DNA of 64,000 nucleotides from NCBI GenBank assembly GCA_032017425.1, contig DALZPW010000001.1; one strand, written 5' to 3'. Of the stretch, positions 35,237 through 43,507 are shown in pieces. Below the pieces are notes generated by a model that saw only the letters and a list, made by a program, of their open reading frames with translations, searched no databases and had not been told where the DNA came from. The number at the start of each line of letters is the position of its first letter. Positions within the stretch are counted from its first letter, which is position 1. The stretch comes from Faucicola tetraodonis. GTDB lineage: Bacteria; Pseudomonadota; Gammaproteobacteria; Pseudomonadales; Moraxellaceae. The translations under genes were made by a program, and so were the position numbers.

Positions 35237-36007
35237 GTAGCGTCTTTGCCGTAACATTTCATACAGACACAGTGACCCTGCTATCGCCACGTTTAAGCTT
35301 TCTTGACCATTGGGCTGTGGTAGGGCAATCGGGGCAGATTGACTAAGTAACCTCTCATCGACGCCTTGTCCTTCATGCCCCATAATCAAGGCTAGCGGTT
35401 GTCTCAAATCGGTCTGATAAATAATATGATCGGTATGTGAGCTCGTGGCAAACATCGGCACTTTGACCTTCATCAAAATCTCATCTACGCTGATGCCTTC
35501 ATAAATCGTTAAACTAAAATTTGCCCCCATGCCCGCTCGCAAGGTTTTGGGCGACCACGCCGATGCGGTGCCCATCGTACAGACAATGGTTTTAATTCCC
35601 ACGGCGGATGCGGTGCGAAATAGTGTACCCAAATTGCCATTGTCTTGGACACCATTGATGATTAAGCAATCGCTGGTAATGGGCTGATTAAAGTCTAAAT
35701 GCGGCATATCAATCATCGCCATGATGGGCAGGCTCTCGCCCAGCGTGCGAATCTCTTTATAAAGATTATCGCTAATCGTTAACGTTTTAACATTTTCAAG
35801 TCGGTTTAATAAGGCATTGATTTCGTCATTGTGCAAACCGCTTTCACTGACAATCACGGTTTCGGGCGTGAGATTGGCGTTGAGGTACGCTTCAAGCAAA
35901 TGCGTGCCTTCAATCACGGTTTTCCCCAGTTTTTTACGCTGGCGCGACGCAGTGAGAAGGGCATGGGCAGTTTTAATGGTTGGGTTGTCTTTTGAAGTGA
36001 TGAGCAT
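35231..36007 (-). CDS. TrmH/SpoU-family RNA 2'-O-methyltransferase
   Basis: A 258-residue SPOUT-fold methyltransferase acting on rRNA or tRNA with S-adenosylmethionine. The N-terminal RNA-binding part (TSKDNPTIKTAHALL to VIEGTHLLEAYL) is followed by the three SpoU motifs: VQDNGNLGTLFRTASAVGI, ALIMGHEGQGVDERLL, and LPQPNGQESLNVAIAGSLCL. The exact target nucleotide cannot be told from sequence. It overlaps the stop of fbp by one base, so translation is coupled. Confidence 0.88.
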   Translation of the reverse strand: MLITSKDNPTIKTAHALLTASRQRKKLGKTVIEGTHLLEAYLNANLTPETVIVSESGLHNDEINALLNRLENVKTLTISDNLYKEIRTLGESLPIMAMIDMPHLDFNQPITSDCLIINGVQDNGNLGTLFRTASAVGIKTIVCTMGTASAWSPKTLRAGMGANFSLTIYEGISVDEILMKVKVPMFATSSHTDHIIYQTDLRQPLALIMGHEGQGVDERLLSQSAPIALPQPNGQESLNVAIAGSLCLYEMLRQRRYA

Positions 36008-36984
36008 TATTTGACTTCTTCATGCAGCTTTTTGACGTAGGTCACTTCGTTTTTTGCCCCCAGTACCACAGGCACCCGTTGGTGGATACTGGTCGGCTCG
36101 ATATCCAAAATACGATTGATAGCATCGGTACTCATACCACCCGCTTGCTCAATCAGCAAGCTCATCGGATTGGCTTCATACATCAGACGCAGTTTACCCG
36201 GTTTATCAGGGTGTTTGGTGTCAAACGGATAGCTAAAAATCCCCCCACGGCACAAAATACGGTGAATATCGCCCACCATCGCCGCCACCCAGCGCATATT
36301 AAAGTCTTTACCGCGCACGCCAGTTTTACCCGCCGTAAACTCGTCAATATAACGCTGCATCGGTGGCAACCAATAGCGATAGTTAGAGGCATTAATCGCA
36401 TACTCTTTGGTATCTGGGCTAATTTGCACTTGGTCTTTGATTTGCACAAACGCTTTGGTATCGGGGTCAAGACTAAACATGGCCACACCCTTGCCAAGCG
36501 TGATTGACATCACAGTTGAGGTGCCATACAAAATATAACCCGATGCCAACTGCGCAGTTCCTTTTTGCAAAAAGTCCTCATCCGTCGCAGGATGACCTTG
36601 GTTGTTGTAGGGTAAAATCGAGAAAATTGTACCGACTGCCATATTAATATCGATATTAGATGAGCCATCAAGTGGGTCAAACAGTACCAACACGTCGCCA
36701 TCTTGATTGGCAGGGGTGGCGTTATCTAATTCTTCAGAAGCCACACCCGCGCAATGCGGATTGCTGCTCAAAGCGTCTAGCAACAAATCATTGGCAATGA
36801 CATCGAGCTTTTTTTGCTCTTCGCCCTGCACATTTTGGTTACCCGCTTCGCCCAAAATATCCGCGAGCGCGCCGCGTTTGAGCAAGTCGCTGATTTGAAT
36901 GCCGACTTTGGTAATGGTGGTAATGATGTCGGCAACGGCAGGTTGGGCGTTTTGCGCGGCAAGATAAGTTTCAAGATTTGACAT
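36007..36984 (-). CDS. fbp: Fructose-1,6-bisphosphatase, class I
   Basis: Gluconeogenic enzyme converting fructose 1,6-bisphosphate to fructose 6-phosphate. The 325 residues fit class I. The metal and catalytic motif DPLDGSSNIDINMAVGTIFS starts at 103. The KLRLMYEANPMSLLIEQAGG block near the C-terminus carries the catalytic-site lysine/arginine and sugar-binding residues, with VASEELD supplying a metal ligand. The TrmH-type gene overlaps its stop codon. Divergent from pyrB across about 230 bp. Confidence 0.95.
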   Translation of the reverse strand: MSNLETYLAAQNAQPAVADIITTITKVGIQISDLLKRGALADILGEAGNQNVQGEEQKKLDVIANDLLLDALSSNPHCAGVASEELDNATPANQDGDVLVLFDPLDGSSNIDINMAVGTIFSILPYNNQGHPATDEDFLQKGTAQLASGYILYGTSTVMSITLGKGVAMFSLDPDTKAFVQIKDQVQISPDTKEYAINASNYRYWLPPMQRYIDEFTAGKTGVRGKDFNMRWVAAMVGDIHRILCRGGIFSYPFDTKHPDKPGKLRLMYEANPMSLLIEQAGGMSTDAINRILDIEPTSIHQRVPVVLGAKNEVTYVKKLHEEVK

Positions 36985-37164
36985 AAGTAGACCTTATTAT
37001 AAAATTATAAATTAACAACCTAAGCCAATCATATACGATTAAGCAAGGTGAATTTAGACCTCATGAATTAAAAAAAATATAGACAATTTGCCGCAAATTG
37101 TAGCACTTTTTGAGCCGTCTTATCAGCGATAATCGCAAAATATTGGCGTATTTATTCCAGCCGA

Positions 37165-37193
37165 TTTACGGTAAAATAGGCAAAATTTATACA
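37165..37193 (+). promoter_or_regulatory. Probable pyrB promoter
   Basis: TTTACG (37165-37170), 17-bp spacer, TATACA (37188-37193). The leader would be only about 18 nt, too short for an attenuator. Confidence 0.45.
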
Positions 37194-37217
37194 AATAACA
37201 ACAAATCTAGGTGGCTG

Positions 37218-38264
37218 ATGAATATTTTAAACACCCAAACTTTATCCAACGAAGCGCTACAGAGCAAGCTTGATCAAGCGATGGCAAAGCCAGAAATGAA
37301 CGAAGCAGGTGATTTGCGGCATTTTATCGGCGTAGAAGGATTATCCAAAGCCCAGCTGATGGCCATCATCGAAAAAGCCAATGGTTACTTAACTGATAAT
37401 GCCGGTCGCCCCAACAGCATCCGTAACAGTGATGAGCTTGAAGGCTGTACGGTGATGAATTTGTTCTTTGAAAATTCTACCCGTACTCGAACTACCTTTG
37501 ATGTGGCTGCCAAACGTCTTGGCGCCAGTGTCATCAGTATCGATATTGCCAAATCCAGCACCCAAAAAGGCGAAAGCTTACGAGATACGCTGTGGAATCT
37601 TGAAGCCATGACAGCGGATATTTTTGTGGTGCGTCATTCATCGAGTGGGGCTGCGCATTTTATGGCAACCGAAGTCACCCCAAACATTGCCATCATCAAC
37701 GGTGGTGACGGCTGGCACGCGCATCCGACCCAAGCGATGCTCGATATGCTCACGATTTATCGTGAAGCGCCAAGACCGTTTGAGGAATTAACGGTAGCGA
37801 TTATCGGCGATATCAAGCATAGCCGCGTTGCCCGTTCGGACATTGCAGCGCTCAAAACCTTGGGGGTTAAAGAAATTCGCGTCGTGGCGCCCAAGACATT
37901 ATTACCAAAAGGCATTGAGCGGTATGGTGTCAGTGTCTATAACGATTTAGACTCGGCAGTGGTTGACTGTGATGTCATCATTGGTCTACGTATTCAAAAT
38001 GAGCGTATTGGCTCGCCGCTGTTGCCATCGACATCCGAATATTTTAAAGCGTATGGCATTACCACCGAACGCCTTGCCCTTGCCAAACCTGACGCGCTTG
38101 TCATGCACCCAGGACCGATGAATCGCGGCGTTGAAATCTCATCAGCTGTTGCCGATGGTGAGCAATCGGTGATTTTAAAACAAGTCAATAACGGCATTGC
38201 GGTACGTATGGCGGTGTTGGCACTGGCTATGCAAGGGCAACGTGCCGCACGCAGCGCATCTTAA
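37218..38264 (+). CDS. pyrB: Aspartate carbamoyltransferase catalytic subunit
   Basis: Condenses carbamoyl phosphate with aspartate in pyrimidine synthesis. The start at 37218 has AGGTGG upstream and gives 348 residues, longer than the 311 of E. coli, like the Pseudomonas-type enzyme. The phosphate-binding motif STRTRTTF lies at 87-94, with SSTQKGESLRDT, HPTQAMLDM and MHPGPMNRGVEIS following. Pseudomonas-type PyrB forms a dodecamer with the inactive dihydroorotase PyrX, whose gene follows 49 bp later. No pyrI regulatory-subunit gene is present, which agrees. Confidence 0.96.
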   Translation: MNILNTQTLSNEALQSKLDQAMAKPEMNEAGDLRHFIGVEGLSKAQLMAIIEKANGYLTDNAGRPNSIRNSDELEGCTVMNLFFENSTRTRTTFDVAAKRLGASVISIDIAKSSTQKGESLRDTLWNLEAMTADIFVVRHSSSGAAHFMATEVTPNIAIINGGDGWHAHPTQAMLDMLTIYREAPRPFEELTVAIIGDIKHSRVARSDIAALKTLGVKEIRVVAPKTLLPKGIERYGVSVYNDLDSAVVDCDVIIGLRIQNERIGSPLLPSTSEYFKAYGITTERLALAKPDALVMHPGPMNRGVEISSAVADGEQSVILKQVNNGIAVRMAVLALAMQGQRAARSAS

Positions 38265-38283
38265 ATTTAGCGAAAAAAATGAC

Positions 38284-38313
38284 AAAGTAGGCAAAACCAA
38301 AGTAGGCAAAACC
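38284..38313 (+). repeat. Perfect 15-bp tandem duplication containing the pyrX ribosome site
   Basis: AAAGTAGGCAAAACC occurs twice, 38284-38298 and 38299-38313, the second ending at the pyrX ATG. Each copy carries an AGG that could pair with 16S rRNA. Confidence 0.9.
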
Positions 38314-39480
38314 ATGACGCTTCAAAATCTTTTACCTGCCAACTGGCAATTTGATACCACGCAGCTTAACCCTATCGACAGCCATGGCAAATGGCTATTA
38401 CCGCCGCTGGTGGATTTATGTGCGCGTTTGCGTGAACCTGGGCACCAGTCGCATGGCACACTAAAATCAGAAGGCGCCGCGGCTCGAAAAAACGGTTTTT
38501 TGCATGTCGTTATACCACCTGATACCAATCCCGTGCTTGAAAACGGCTCATTACTGGCAGGCTTGCGAGAGCGGGCTTATCAAGATGGCGGCATCTATCT
38601 GCATATATTGGGGGCGATGACCGCAGGTCTTGAAGGTGAAAAACCCGCCAATATGCTTGGGCTGAAGCAAGGTGGCATCATTGGGGTCAGCAATGCTCGC
38701 CGCAAATTCGCCAATGATGACGTACTACTGCAAGCACTGGATTATGCGGCGACTTATGACATCAAAGTATTTTTTTACCCTGATGAACCCAGTCTATCCA
38801 AAAACGGTGTCGCCCATGATGGCTATATCGCATCTTATCATGGCTTGGCAGGGATTCCTTGGATTGCTGAAACGGTGGCGTTATCCAAGCAGCTTTTGAT
38901 TGTCGAAGAAACAGGCGTATCGGCACATTTTGGTCAGCTGACCACCAAATCATCGATTGATTTGATTCGCTGGGCGAAACAAAGGGGCTTGCCGGTGACC
39001 TGTGATGTGGCGATGCACCAGTTACATTTAACCGATGATGCCCTGATTGGTTTTAATGCTTTGGCGTATGTGTTGCCGCCCCTGCGTTCCAATACGGATA
39101 AAAAAGCGCTGCAAGAAGGCTTGCAAGATGGTACTATCGATGCGATTTGTAGCCACCATGAGCCATTGGCAAAAACCGCTAAACAAGCGCCATTTGCGGA
39201 GTGTAAACCCGGTATTAGCAATTTTGATACTTTTATGGGGCTCGCTTGTCAATTGGTCAAAGAGGGTATTTTGACCCCAGCGCAGCTAGTAGAAAAAATT
39301 GCACTCAACCCTGCCAAAATCGCTGGCATTGAAGCTAGCTATCATCAAACGGGTGGGGCGGTGCTAGTTGACCCCAATCTGACTTGGACCGTGACAAAAG
39401 AATCGATGATATCGCAAGGCAAAAATACGCCATTTATCAATAGCGAACTGACAGGGAAAGTCGAGCAAGTCTATTTTTAG
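38314..39480 (+). CDS. pyrX: Non-catalytic dihydroorotase-like subunit (PyrX/PyrC')
   Basis: A 388-residue dihydroorotase homologue. The first metal motif, normally D-x-H-x-H-x-R, reads DLCARLREPG here, so both zinc-binding histidines are missing and dihydroorotase activity is not expected. This is the hallmark of Pseudomonas PyrC', which is needed to assemble and stabilise PyrB. PPDTNPVL, LGAMTAG, and the C-terminal GISNFDTFMGLACQLV blocks show the fold is kept. The gene follows pyrB closely on the same strand. The ATG at 38314 is chosen because the family starts near here. The upstream frame is open through the 15-bp duplication, so a longer start cannot be excluded. Confidence 0.9.
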   Translation: MTLQNLLPANWQFDTTQLNPIDSHGKWLLPPLVDLCARLREPGHQSHGTLKSEGAAARKNGFLHVVIPPDTNPVLENGSLLAGLRERAYQDGGIYLHILGAMTAGLEGEKPANMLGLKQGGIIGVSNARRKFANDDVLLQALDYAATYDIKVFFYPDEPSLSKNGVAHDGYIASYHGLAGIPWIAETVALSKQLLIVEETGVSAHFGQLTTKSSIDLIRWAKQRGLPVTCDVAMHQLHLTDDALIGFNALAYVLPPLRSNTDKKALQEGLQDGTIDAICSHHEPLAKTAKQAPFAECKPGISNFDTFMGLACQLVKEGILTPAQLVEKIALNPAKIAGIEASYHQTGGAVLVDPNLTWTVTKESMISQGKNTPFINSELTGKVEQVYF

Positions 39481-39512
39481 GCTTGTTTGAAGCTTGTTTT
39501 AAGTTTGTTTCA
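39480..39512. repeat. 11-bp tandem repeat, three copies
   Basis: GGCTTGTTTGA, AGCTTGTTTTA, AGTTTGTTTCA in direct succession, starting at the last base of the pyrX stop codon. Confidence 0.75.
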
Positions 39513-39534
39513 AGATTGGATACGGTAATGAATC

Positions 39535-40059
39535 ATGCCAAAGGCGTTTAAGCAGATAGCCCCGACAGTGCCTAATAGCCATCATGCCAAGAACGCCATC
39601 ATTATGGTCGCTATCTATGAGCTTGTAAAAGGATTGATAGCGCTAGGGGTGGCGGCTATTATTTTTGTAGGGCATGATAAATTGCAATGGATTGCGCGGG
39701 TGGTTTCACAGGCGCTGCATCGTATCATGAGTATGGCACTGCATCACCAAATAGAAGCGCTGAATCACTATGCTTGGTTCGCTAACCAAAATTGGCAAAA
39801 AGCCTGTTGGATAGTCGTGGGCTATGCGCTGCTGCGTTTTGTGGAAACCTACGGTCTTTATCGAGATAAGATATGGGCGTATTGGTATAGTGTTTTGGGC
39901 TATGGCGTGTTTTTGCCGCTTGAGGTTTATGAGTTATTTAGCCATCGGTTCAATTGGCTTAACTTTTTGATACTGCTAGTGAATATCGTCATTGTTGTGG
40001 TGGTCTATCGCAATATGCGCGCCAAAGGGTTATTGGGTAAAAAGATGACACAGGCTTAA
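39535..40059 (+). CDS. DUF2127 membrane protein
   Basis: A 174-residue inner-membrane protein with about four hydrophobic segments. The domain opens with AIYELVKGLIALGVAAIIF at about 27-45 and includes RFVETYGLYRDKIWAYW and FLPLEVYELFSHRFNWLNFL, the recognisable DUF2127 blocks. Function of the family is unknown. The first 25 residues are hydrophilic and cytoplasmic. It follows pyrX by 54 bp, across a three-copy 11-bp repeat, so co-transcription is possible. A very strong bidirectional hairpin follows its stop. Confidence 0.82.
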   Translation: MPKAFKQIAPTVPNSHHAKNAIIMVAIYELVKGLIALGVAAIIFVGHDKLQWIARVVSQALHRIMSMALHHQIEALNHYAWFANQNWQKACWIVVGYALLRFVETYGLYRDKIWAYWYSVLGYGVFLPLEVYELFSHRFNWLNFLILLVNIVIVVVVYRNMRAKGLLGKKMTQA

Positions 40060-40075
40060 GCTATCGATAAAAAAA

Positions 40076-40114
40076 GCGAGTAAAAAAGGGCAGAATCTGC
40101 CCTTTTTTACTCGC
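40076..40114 (+). terminator. Strong bidirectional terminator (17-bp stem)
   Basis: GCGAGTAAAAAAGGGCA (40076-40092), loop GAATC, TGCCCTTTTTTACTCGC (40098-40114), perfectly paired. Serves the convergent DUF2127 and yihY genes. Confidence 0.85.
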
Positions 40115-40118
40115 CAAA

Positions 40119-40157
40119 CTAGCTGTCTGTTCTAGTTGTCTGGTCTAGCTATCTGGT
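40119..40157. repeat. 13-bp tandem repeat, three copies, over the yihY stop
   Basis: CTAGCTGTCTGTT (40119-40131), CTAGTTGTCTGGT (40132-40144), CTAGCTATCTGGT (40145-40157). The third copy encodes the last residues and stop of yihY. Confidence 0.85.
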
Positions 40158-42166
40158 TTATCTTTTTCGGTAATGATACGCGGGGATTTTTTGTTTGCAT
40201 TGGCTGCAATTTTTGATTTGATAAAATTAAAAGGATTGTACGGGCTATCGAGTACGATAGCCGGTACAATCTGACGAATTTTAGCCATTACCGCTGTATT
40301 ATCACCTTTCGCTTTGTCATCATCCGTTAGGATTTTTGACTCGACTGTTTGGGTGGTAGTAATTTCATTGCTAAAACTCGTGTCATCTAAATTACTGATA
40401 TCCCAACGCATATTGTCAAAATTATTGGCATTTAAATAATTATCAATCGCAAATTTATGCTCGTCTGTGGCATTGCTATTTTGTGTGGATGAGGGAGTCG
40501 CTTTGTTTTCGCTATGGCTGTCGTATTCACTATTACTTTCTTCAAGCGTTTTTAGTGGATGTTTGTCATCTAACCCCTTATCATTTGACAAGTGTGTCTG
40601 ATTATCATGACTTTGCTTAGCAACTGATGATTCATGTGATAATTCATCCGATAACTCTTCGTTATTTAAGGCATTAAAATCACGCGGTTGACTCGATAAG
40701 CTACCTTGACCTTTAAAATCAAGCGTACCATCAAAGCCAGTCGCTTGCTCGGCGTCGGTTTCTTTGATGCGTTTATCCTCATTGACCACGTCACTGACTT
40801 GACCGCCTGATAGACCTGAGCCTTCACGTTGACCGGCTAGTTTGTTGCCTTTACCTTTATCTTTTTTTCCCTTATCTGGCTCGATGTCTTCGGCATTTGG
40901 AGCCTGACGCGGTGCGATACTGTCAAAAATACTTGCCATCGACACATCAAAATTATATTTGAGCATGGCTTCACCACGCGCTAAGGTATTAATCCATTGC
41001 ACAGTCCAAGGCGCGTTATTTTTAAGTTTTCGCAAATCCTTTTCATGCGGCAAAGGATAAGGCATATTTTGATAAAAATCCCAAAAACTATAATCATCGA
41101 GCGAGCGTTTAAGCACATATTCATCTTTGTCACTGGTGGTGATGAGATTGTTATCTTGTAAAAAGCTAATATAAGTGTACCAATTTGGCATCTCTTGGCG
41201 ACCTAGCACATCACGCAGACCGGCTTCGGTGACGACATTGCCTTTTTTATGCTCACGGTATAACACGTTTAACATATCCATCAAGCTAAACAAGGCATGA
41301 CGGGGAAAGATTTCTTTGGTCTCAAAAATGGTCAAACAGTAGCTGATTTGCACCCCAAGCAGAATAATATTCCAAGAAATATAAATCCAGAGTAAGAACA
41401 ACGGCAAAATCGCAAACGCCCCATACACCGCTTTATAACTGGTAAAGTTATCGACAATTGCGCCAAAGGTGAGTTTTAAGATTTCAAAGATAATCCCAAC
41501 CACAACACCGGCAACCAACGCATGTTTAAAACGTACTTGGCAGCGTGGTACAAACCAATACATGGCCACCAGACCCATCAGCATAATTGCAATGGAGCCG
41601 ATTTGTACCCAAATCGCCCAGTCAATCCCATAACCACCAATCTTTTGATTTAAAAAACTCAGACTTTGCACAGTGCTTGAAATAATCATGACGATGGCAA
41701 GCACAATAGGCAACAGGGTAATAATCACCCAATAACGCACAAGATTGAGCCAGCTGGTCTCTTTTTTTTCAACCCGCCAAATTTGGTTAAACGCGGTTTC
41801 AATCGTCATTAAAGTGGAAATGGTGGTAAAAAACAGAATACCCACACCGATAATGGTTAGATTCGATGAATTACTGGTAAATTGGTTGAGATACTTGGTG
41901 ACCTGTAATCCGGTACTGGGCAAAATATTGCTAAATATCAAGTTTTGAATCTGCTCACGCGCTTCTGCTAACTGCGGGATGGTGGAGAGAATCACCACCA
42001 ACAAGGTTAAAATCGGCACAATAGACAGCAGCGTGGTATAAGTCAATAACGCAGCTTTTTGGCTACAATTATCATCGATAAAATTTTTGATAAGATACAT
42101 CAAAAACTGCACCCATTTATGTTTAAAAATGGATAATTTTTTTAGTTTGGCAATGAGTTCATTCAT
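40145..42166 (-). CDS. yihY: YihY/UPF0761 family membrane protein with long disordered tail
   Basis: The first 290 residues are a standard YihY (BrkB, UPF0761) core with six hydrophobic segments, including QKAALLTYTTLLSIVPILTL and YKAVYGAFAILPLFLLWIYI. A winged-helix-like cytosolic part (about 290-400) follows. The family was once called RNase BN, but that activity belongs to another protein, and its role is unknown. Residues 421-673 are a hydrophilic tail rich in Asp, Ser, Asn and Lys, with no recognised fold, ending in a conserved-looking basic segment (PYNPFNFIKSKIAANANKK). Typical relatives end near 290-420, so the tail is unusual. The frame is intact to a stop within a tandem repeat. Confidence 0.85.
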   Translation of the reverse strand: MNELIAKLKKLSIFKHKWVQFLMYLIKNFIDDNCSQKAALLTYTTLLSIVPILTLLVVILSTIPQLAEAREQIQNLIFSNILPSTGLQVTKYLNQFTSNSSNLTIIGVGILFFTTISTLMTIETAFNQIWRVEKKETSWLNLVRYWVIITLLPIVLAIVMIISSTVQSLSFLNQKIGGYGIDWAIWVQIGSIAIMLMGLVAMYWFVPRCQVRFKHALVAGVVVGIIFEILKLTFGAIVDNFTSYKAVYGAFAILPLFLLWIYISWNIILLGVQISYCLTIFETKEIFPRHALFSLMDMLNVLYREHKKGNVVTEAGLRDVLGRQEMPNWYTYISFLQDNNLITTSDKDEYVLKRSLDDYSFWDFYQNMPYPLPHEKDLRKLKNNAPWTVQWINTLARGEAMLKYNFDVSMASIFDSIAPRQAPNAEDIEPDKGKKDKGKGNKLAGQREGSGLSGGQVSDVVNEDKRIKETDAEQATGFDGTLDFKGQGSLSSQPRDFNALNNEELSDELSHESSVAKQSHDNQTHLSNDKGLDDKHPLKTLEESNSEYDSHSENKATPSSTQNSNATDEHKFAIDNYLNANNFDNMRWDISNLDDTSFSNEITTTQTVESKILTDDDKAKGDNTAVMAKIRQIVPAIVLDSPYNPFNFIKSKIAANANKKSPRIITEKDKPDS

Positions 42167-42344
42167 AATAGTTCTTATTGATAAAAAATTTCAAAGTTTG
42201 ACCATCAAATCGGCGAAAAAGGCAGTGATTGTATGGCAGTATGGTATCATATTCAAAAAAATTGTTTATTGAATTACTGTGAACAGTTTTGGTGTTTTGC
42301 AATTGTCAATCTGGCTAGTAGATTGCCTTGATCCTGCCATCAAA

Positions 42345-42372
42345 ATTCATCCATTAACATTCATCCATGCAA
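42345..42372. repeat. 14-bp tandem near-duplication
   Basis: ATTCATCCATTAAC (42345-42358) then ATTCATCCATGCAA (42359-42372), upstream of wrbA. Confidence 0.6.
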
Positions 42373-42416
42373 AATAGTTTAACGTAACAATTATCAAAAT
42401 TGATGTGAGAAAAACC

Positions 42417-43022
42417 ATGAGTCAACCTTATATTTTAGTCTTGTATTACAGCCAAAATGGCTCTACCAAAGATTTGGCGTATCTGGTCGCACAAGGTATT
42501 GAAGACAGCGGCACGGGCATAGCCGCTCGGATTCGCACGGTACCCAAGGTCAGTAGCGAGACTGAAAAAGTTGCGCCAAGTATTCCTGATGAAGGTGACC
42601 TGTACGCCACCATGGATGACTTAAAAAACTGTGTGGGACTGGCATTGGGTAGTCCCACCCATTTTGGCAATATGGCAGCATCGATGAAGTATTTTTGGGA
42701 TAATAGCGTCACAATTTGGCTCGCGGGGGATTTGCAAAACAAACCGGCATCTGTATTTACCAGTACGGGTACCATGCACGGTGGGCAGGAGACGACATTA
42801 ACTAGCATGATGACGCCGCTACTGCATCATGGCATGGTAATTGTGGGGATTTCGTACAGTGAGCCTGCGCTCAATACCACGAGCCAAGGTGGCAGCCCGT
42901 ATGGTGCAAGCCATGTCAGTGGCGCAAAGCATGACCATATCATGAGCGCGGACGAAAAAACATTAGCCATCGCCCAAGGTCAGCGTCTAGCCAAAATTGC
43001 CAAGGCACTACAAGCGTTATGA
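42417..43022 (+). CDS. wrbA: NAD(P)H:quinone oxidoreductase WrbA-type flavoprotein
   Basis: A 201-residue flavodoxin-fold quinone reductase. The FMN phosphate loop is YYSQNGSTKDLA near 9-20, then GLALGSPTHFGNMAASMKYF and ASVFTSTGTMHGGQETTL, the WrbA/NQO4 signatures. The ATG at 42417 is preferred; an in-frame GTG at 42405 is possible. It is translationally coupled to the DUF2069 gene through an ATGA overlap at 43019-43022, a pairing also common in pseudomonads. Confidence 0.9.
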   Translation: MSQPYILVLYYSQNGSTKDLAYLVAQGIEDSGTGIAARIRTVPKVSSETEKVAPSIPDEGDLYATMDDLKNCVGLALGSPTHFGNMAASMKYFWDNSVTIWLAGDLQNKPASVFTSTGTMHGGQETTLTSMMTPLLHHGMVIVGISYSEPALNTTSQGGSPYGASHVSGAKHDHIMSADEKTLAIAQGQRLAKIAKALQAL

Positions 43023-43441
43023 GACAACAAGACCCACAATCACTATCTGCACCCAAGCCCATATATCCCATCCACCGCCGCTTAACCATAGTCTGGTGGG
43101 TTTGGCTGGGGTTTCGATTGCTGGCAGTACCGTTATTGACGCATTGGTTGGCAAGTGCAAAGCCTGCTATGGTCGGCGGGATTGCTTGGCAAGCTTTGTG
43201 GTTGATACCCGCGCTATTATCAACGCCTTATATCGTGAAAGGCAAAAGCCCATACGCGCTATTGCTGCTAAGTATGCTCACTTTTGTATATTTGGGCGGC
43301 AGTGGTATGGTTGCACTAAAATACGGTTATCAAACGCATTGGGGGTTGATGACTGTGTGGTTGGTGGATTTTGTTTTATTGGGTTTGGTGAATTATTGGT
43401 TATTTATCTTACTCAAACGATTACCAAAGATGAATGGCTAA
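43019..43441 (+). CDS. DUF2069 membrane protein
   Basis: A 140-residue inner-membrane protein with four hydrophobic segments. Recognised by length, the membrane layout (RLTIVWWVWLGFRLLAVPLL, WLIPALLSTPYIVKGKSPYA, FVYLGGSGMVALKYGYQ) and the wrbA neighbour. Its start overlaps the wrbA stop as ATGA, so translation is coupled. Function unknown. A terminator overlaps the region just after the stop. Confidence 0.82.
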   Translation: MRQQDPQSLSAPKPIYPIHRRLTIVWWVWLGFRLLAVPLLTHWLASAKPAMVGGIAWQALWLIPALLSTPYIVKGKSPYALLLLSMLTFVYLGGSGMVALKYGYQTHWGLMTVWLVDFVLLGLVNYWLFILLKRLPKMNG

Positions 43442-43446
43442 TTGTC

Positions 43447-43482
43447 AAAAGAGCGTACCTAAGTCAGGTACGCTCTTTTTTG
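43447..43482 (+). terminator. Bidirectional terminator between DUF2069 and esterase genes
   Basis: AAAAGAGCGTACCT (43447-43460), loop AAGTC, AGGTACGCTCTTTT (43466-43479), 14 bp perfect, then T-run. Confidence 0.85.
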
Positions 43483-43507
43483 GCTAAAAAATTATGCTAA
43501 AACATCG

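Noticed and set aside
36022..36507. 161-codon plus-strand frame opposite fbp
   Set aside because: Antisense shadow of a conserved enzyme; its open length follows from fbp codon use.
42997..43500. 167-codon frame overlapping wrbA and the DUF2069 gene
   Set aside because: It lies in a shifted frame over two well-supported, ATGA-coupled genes.
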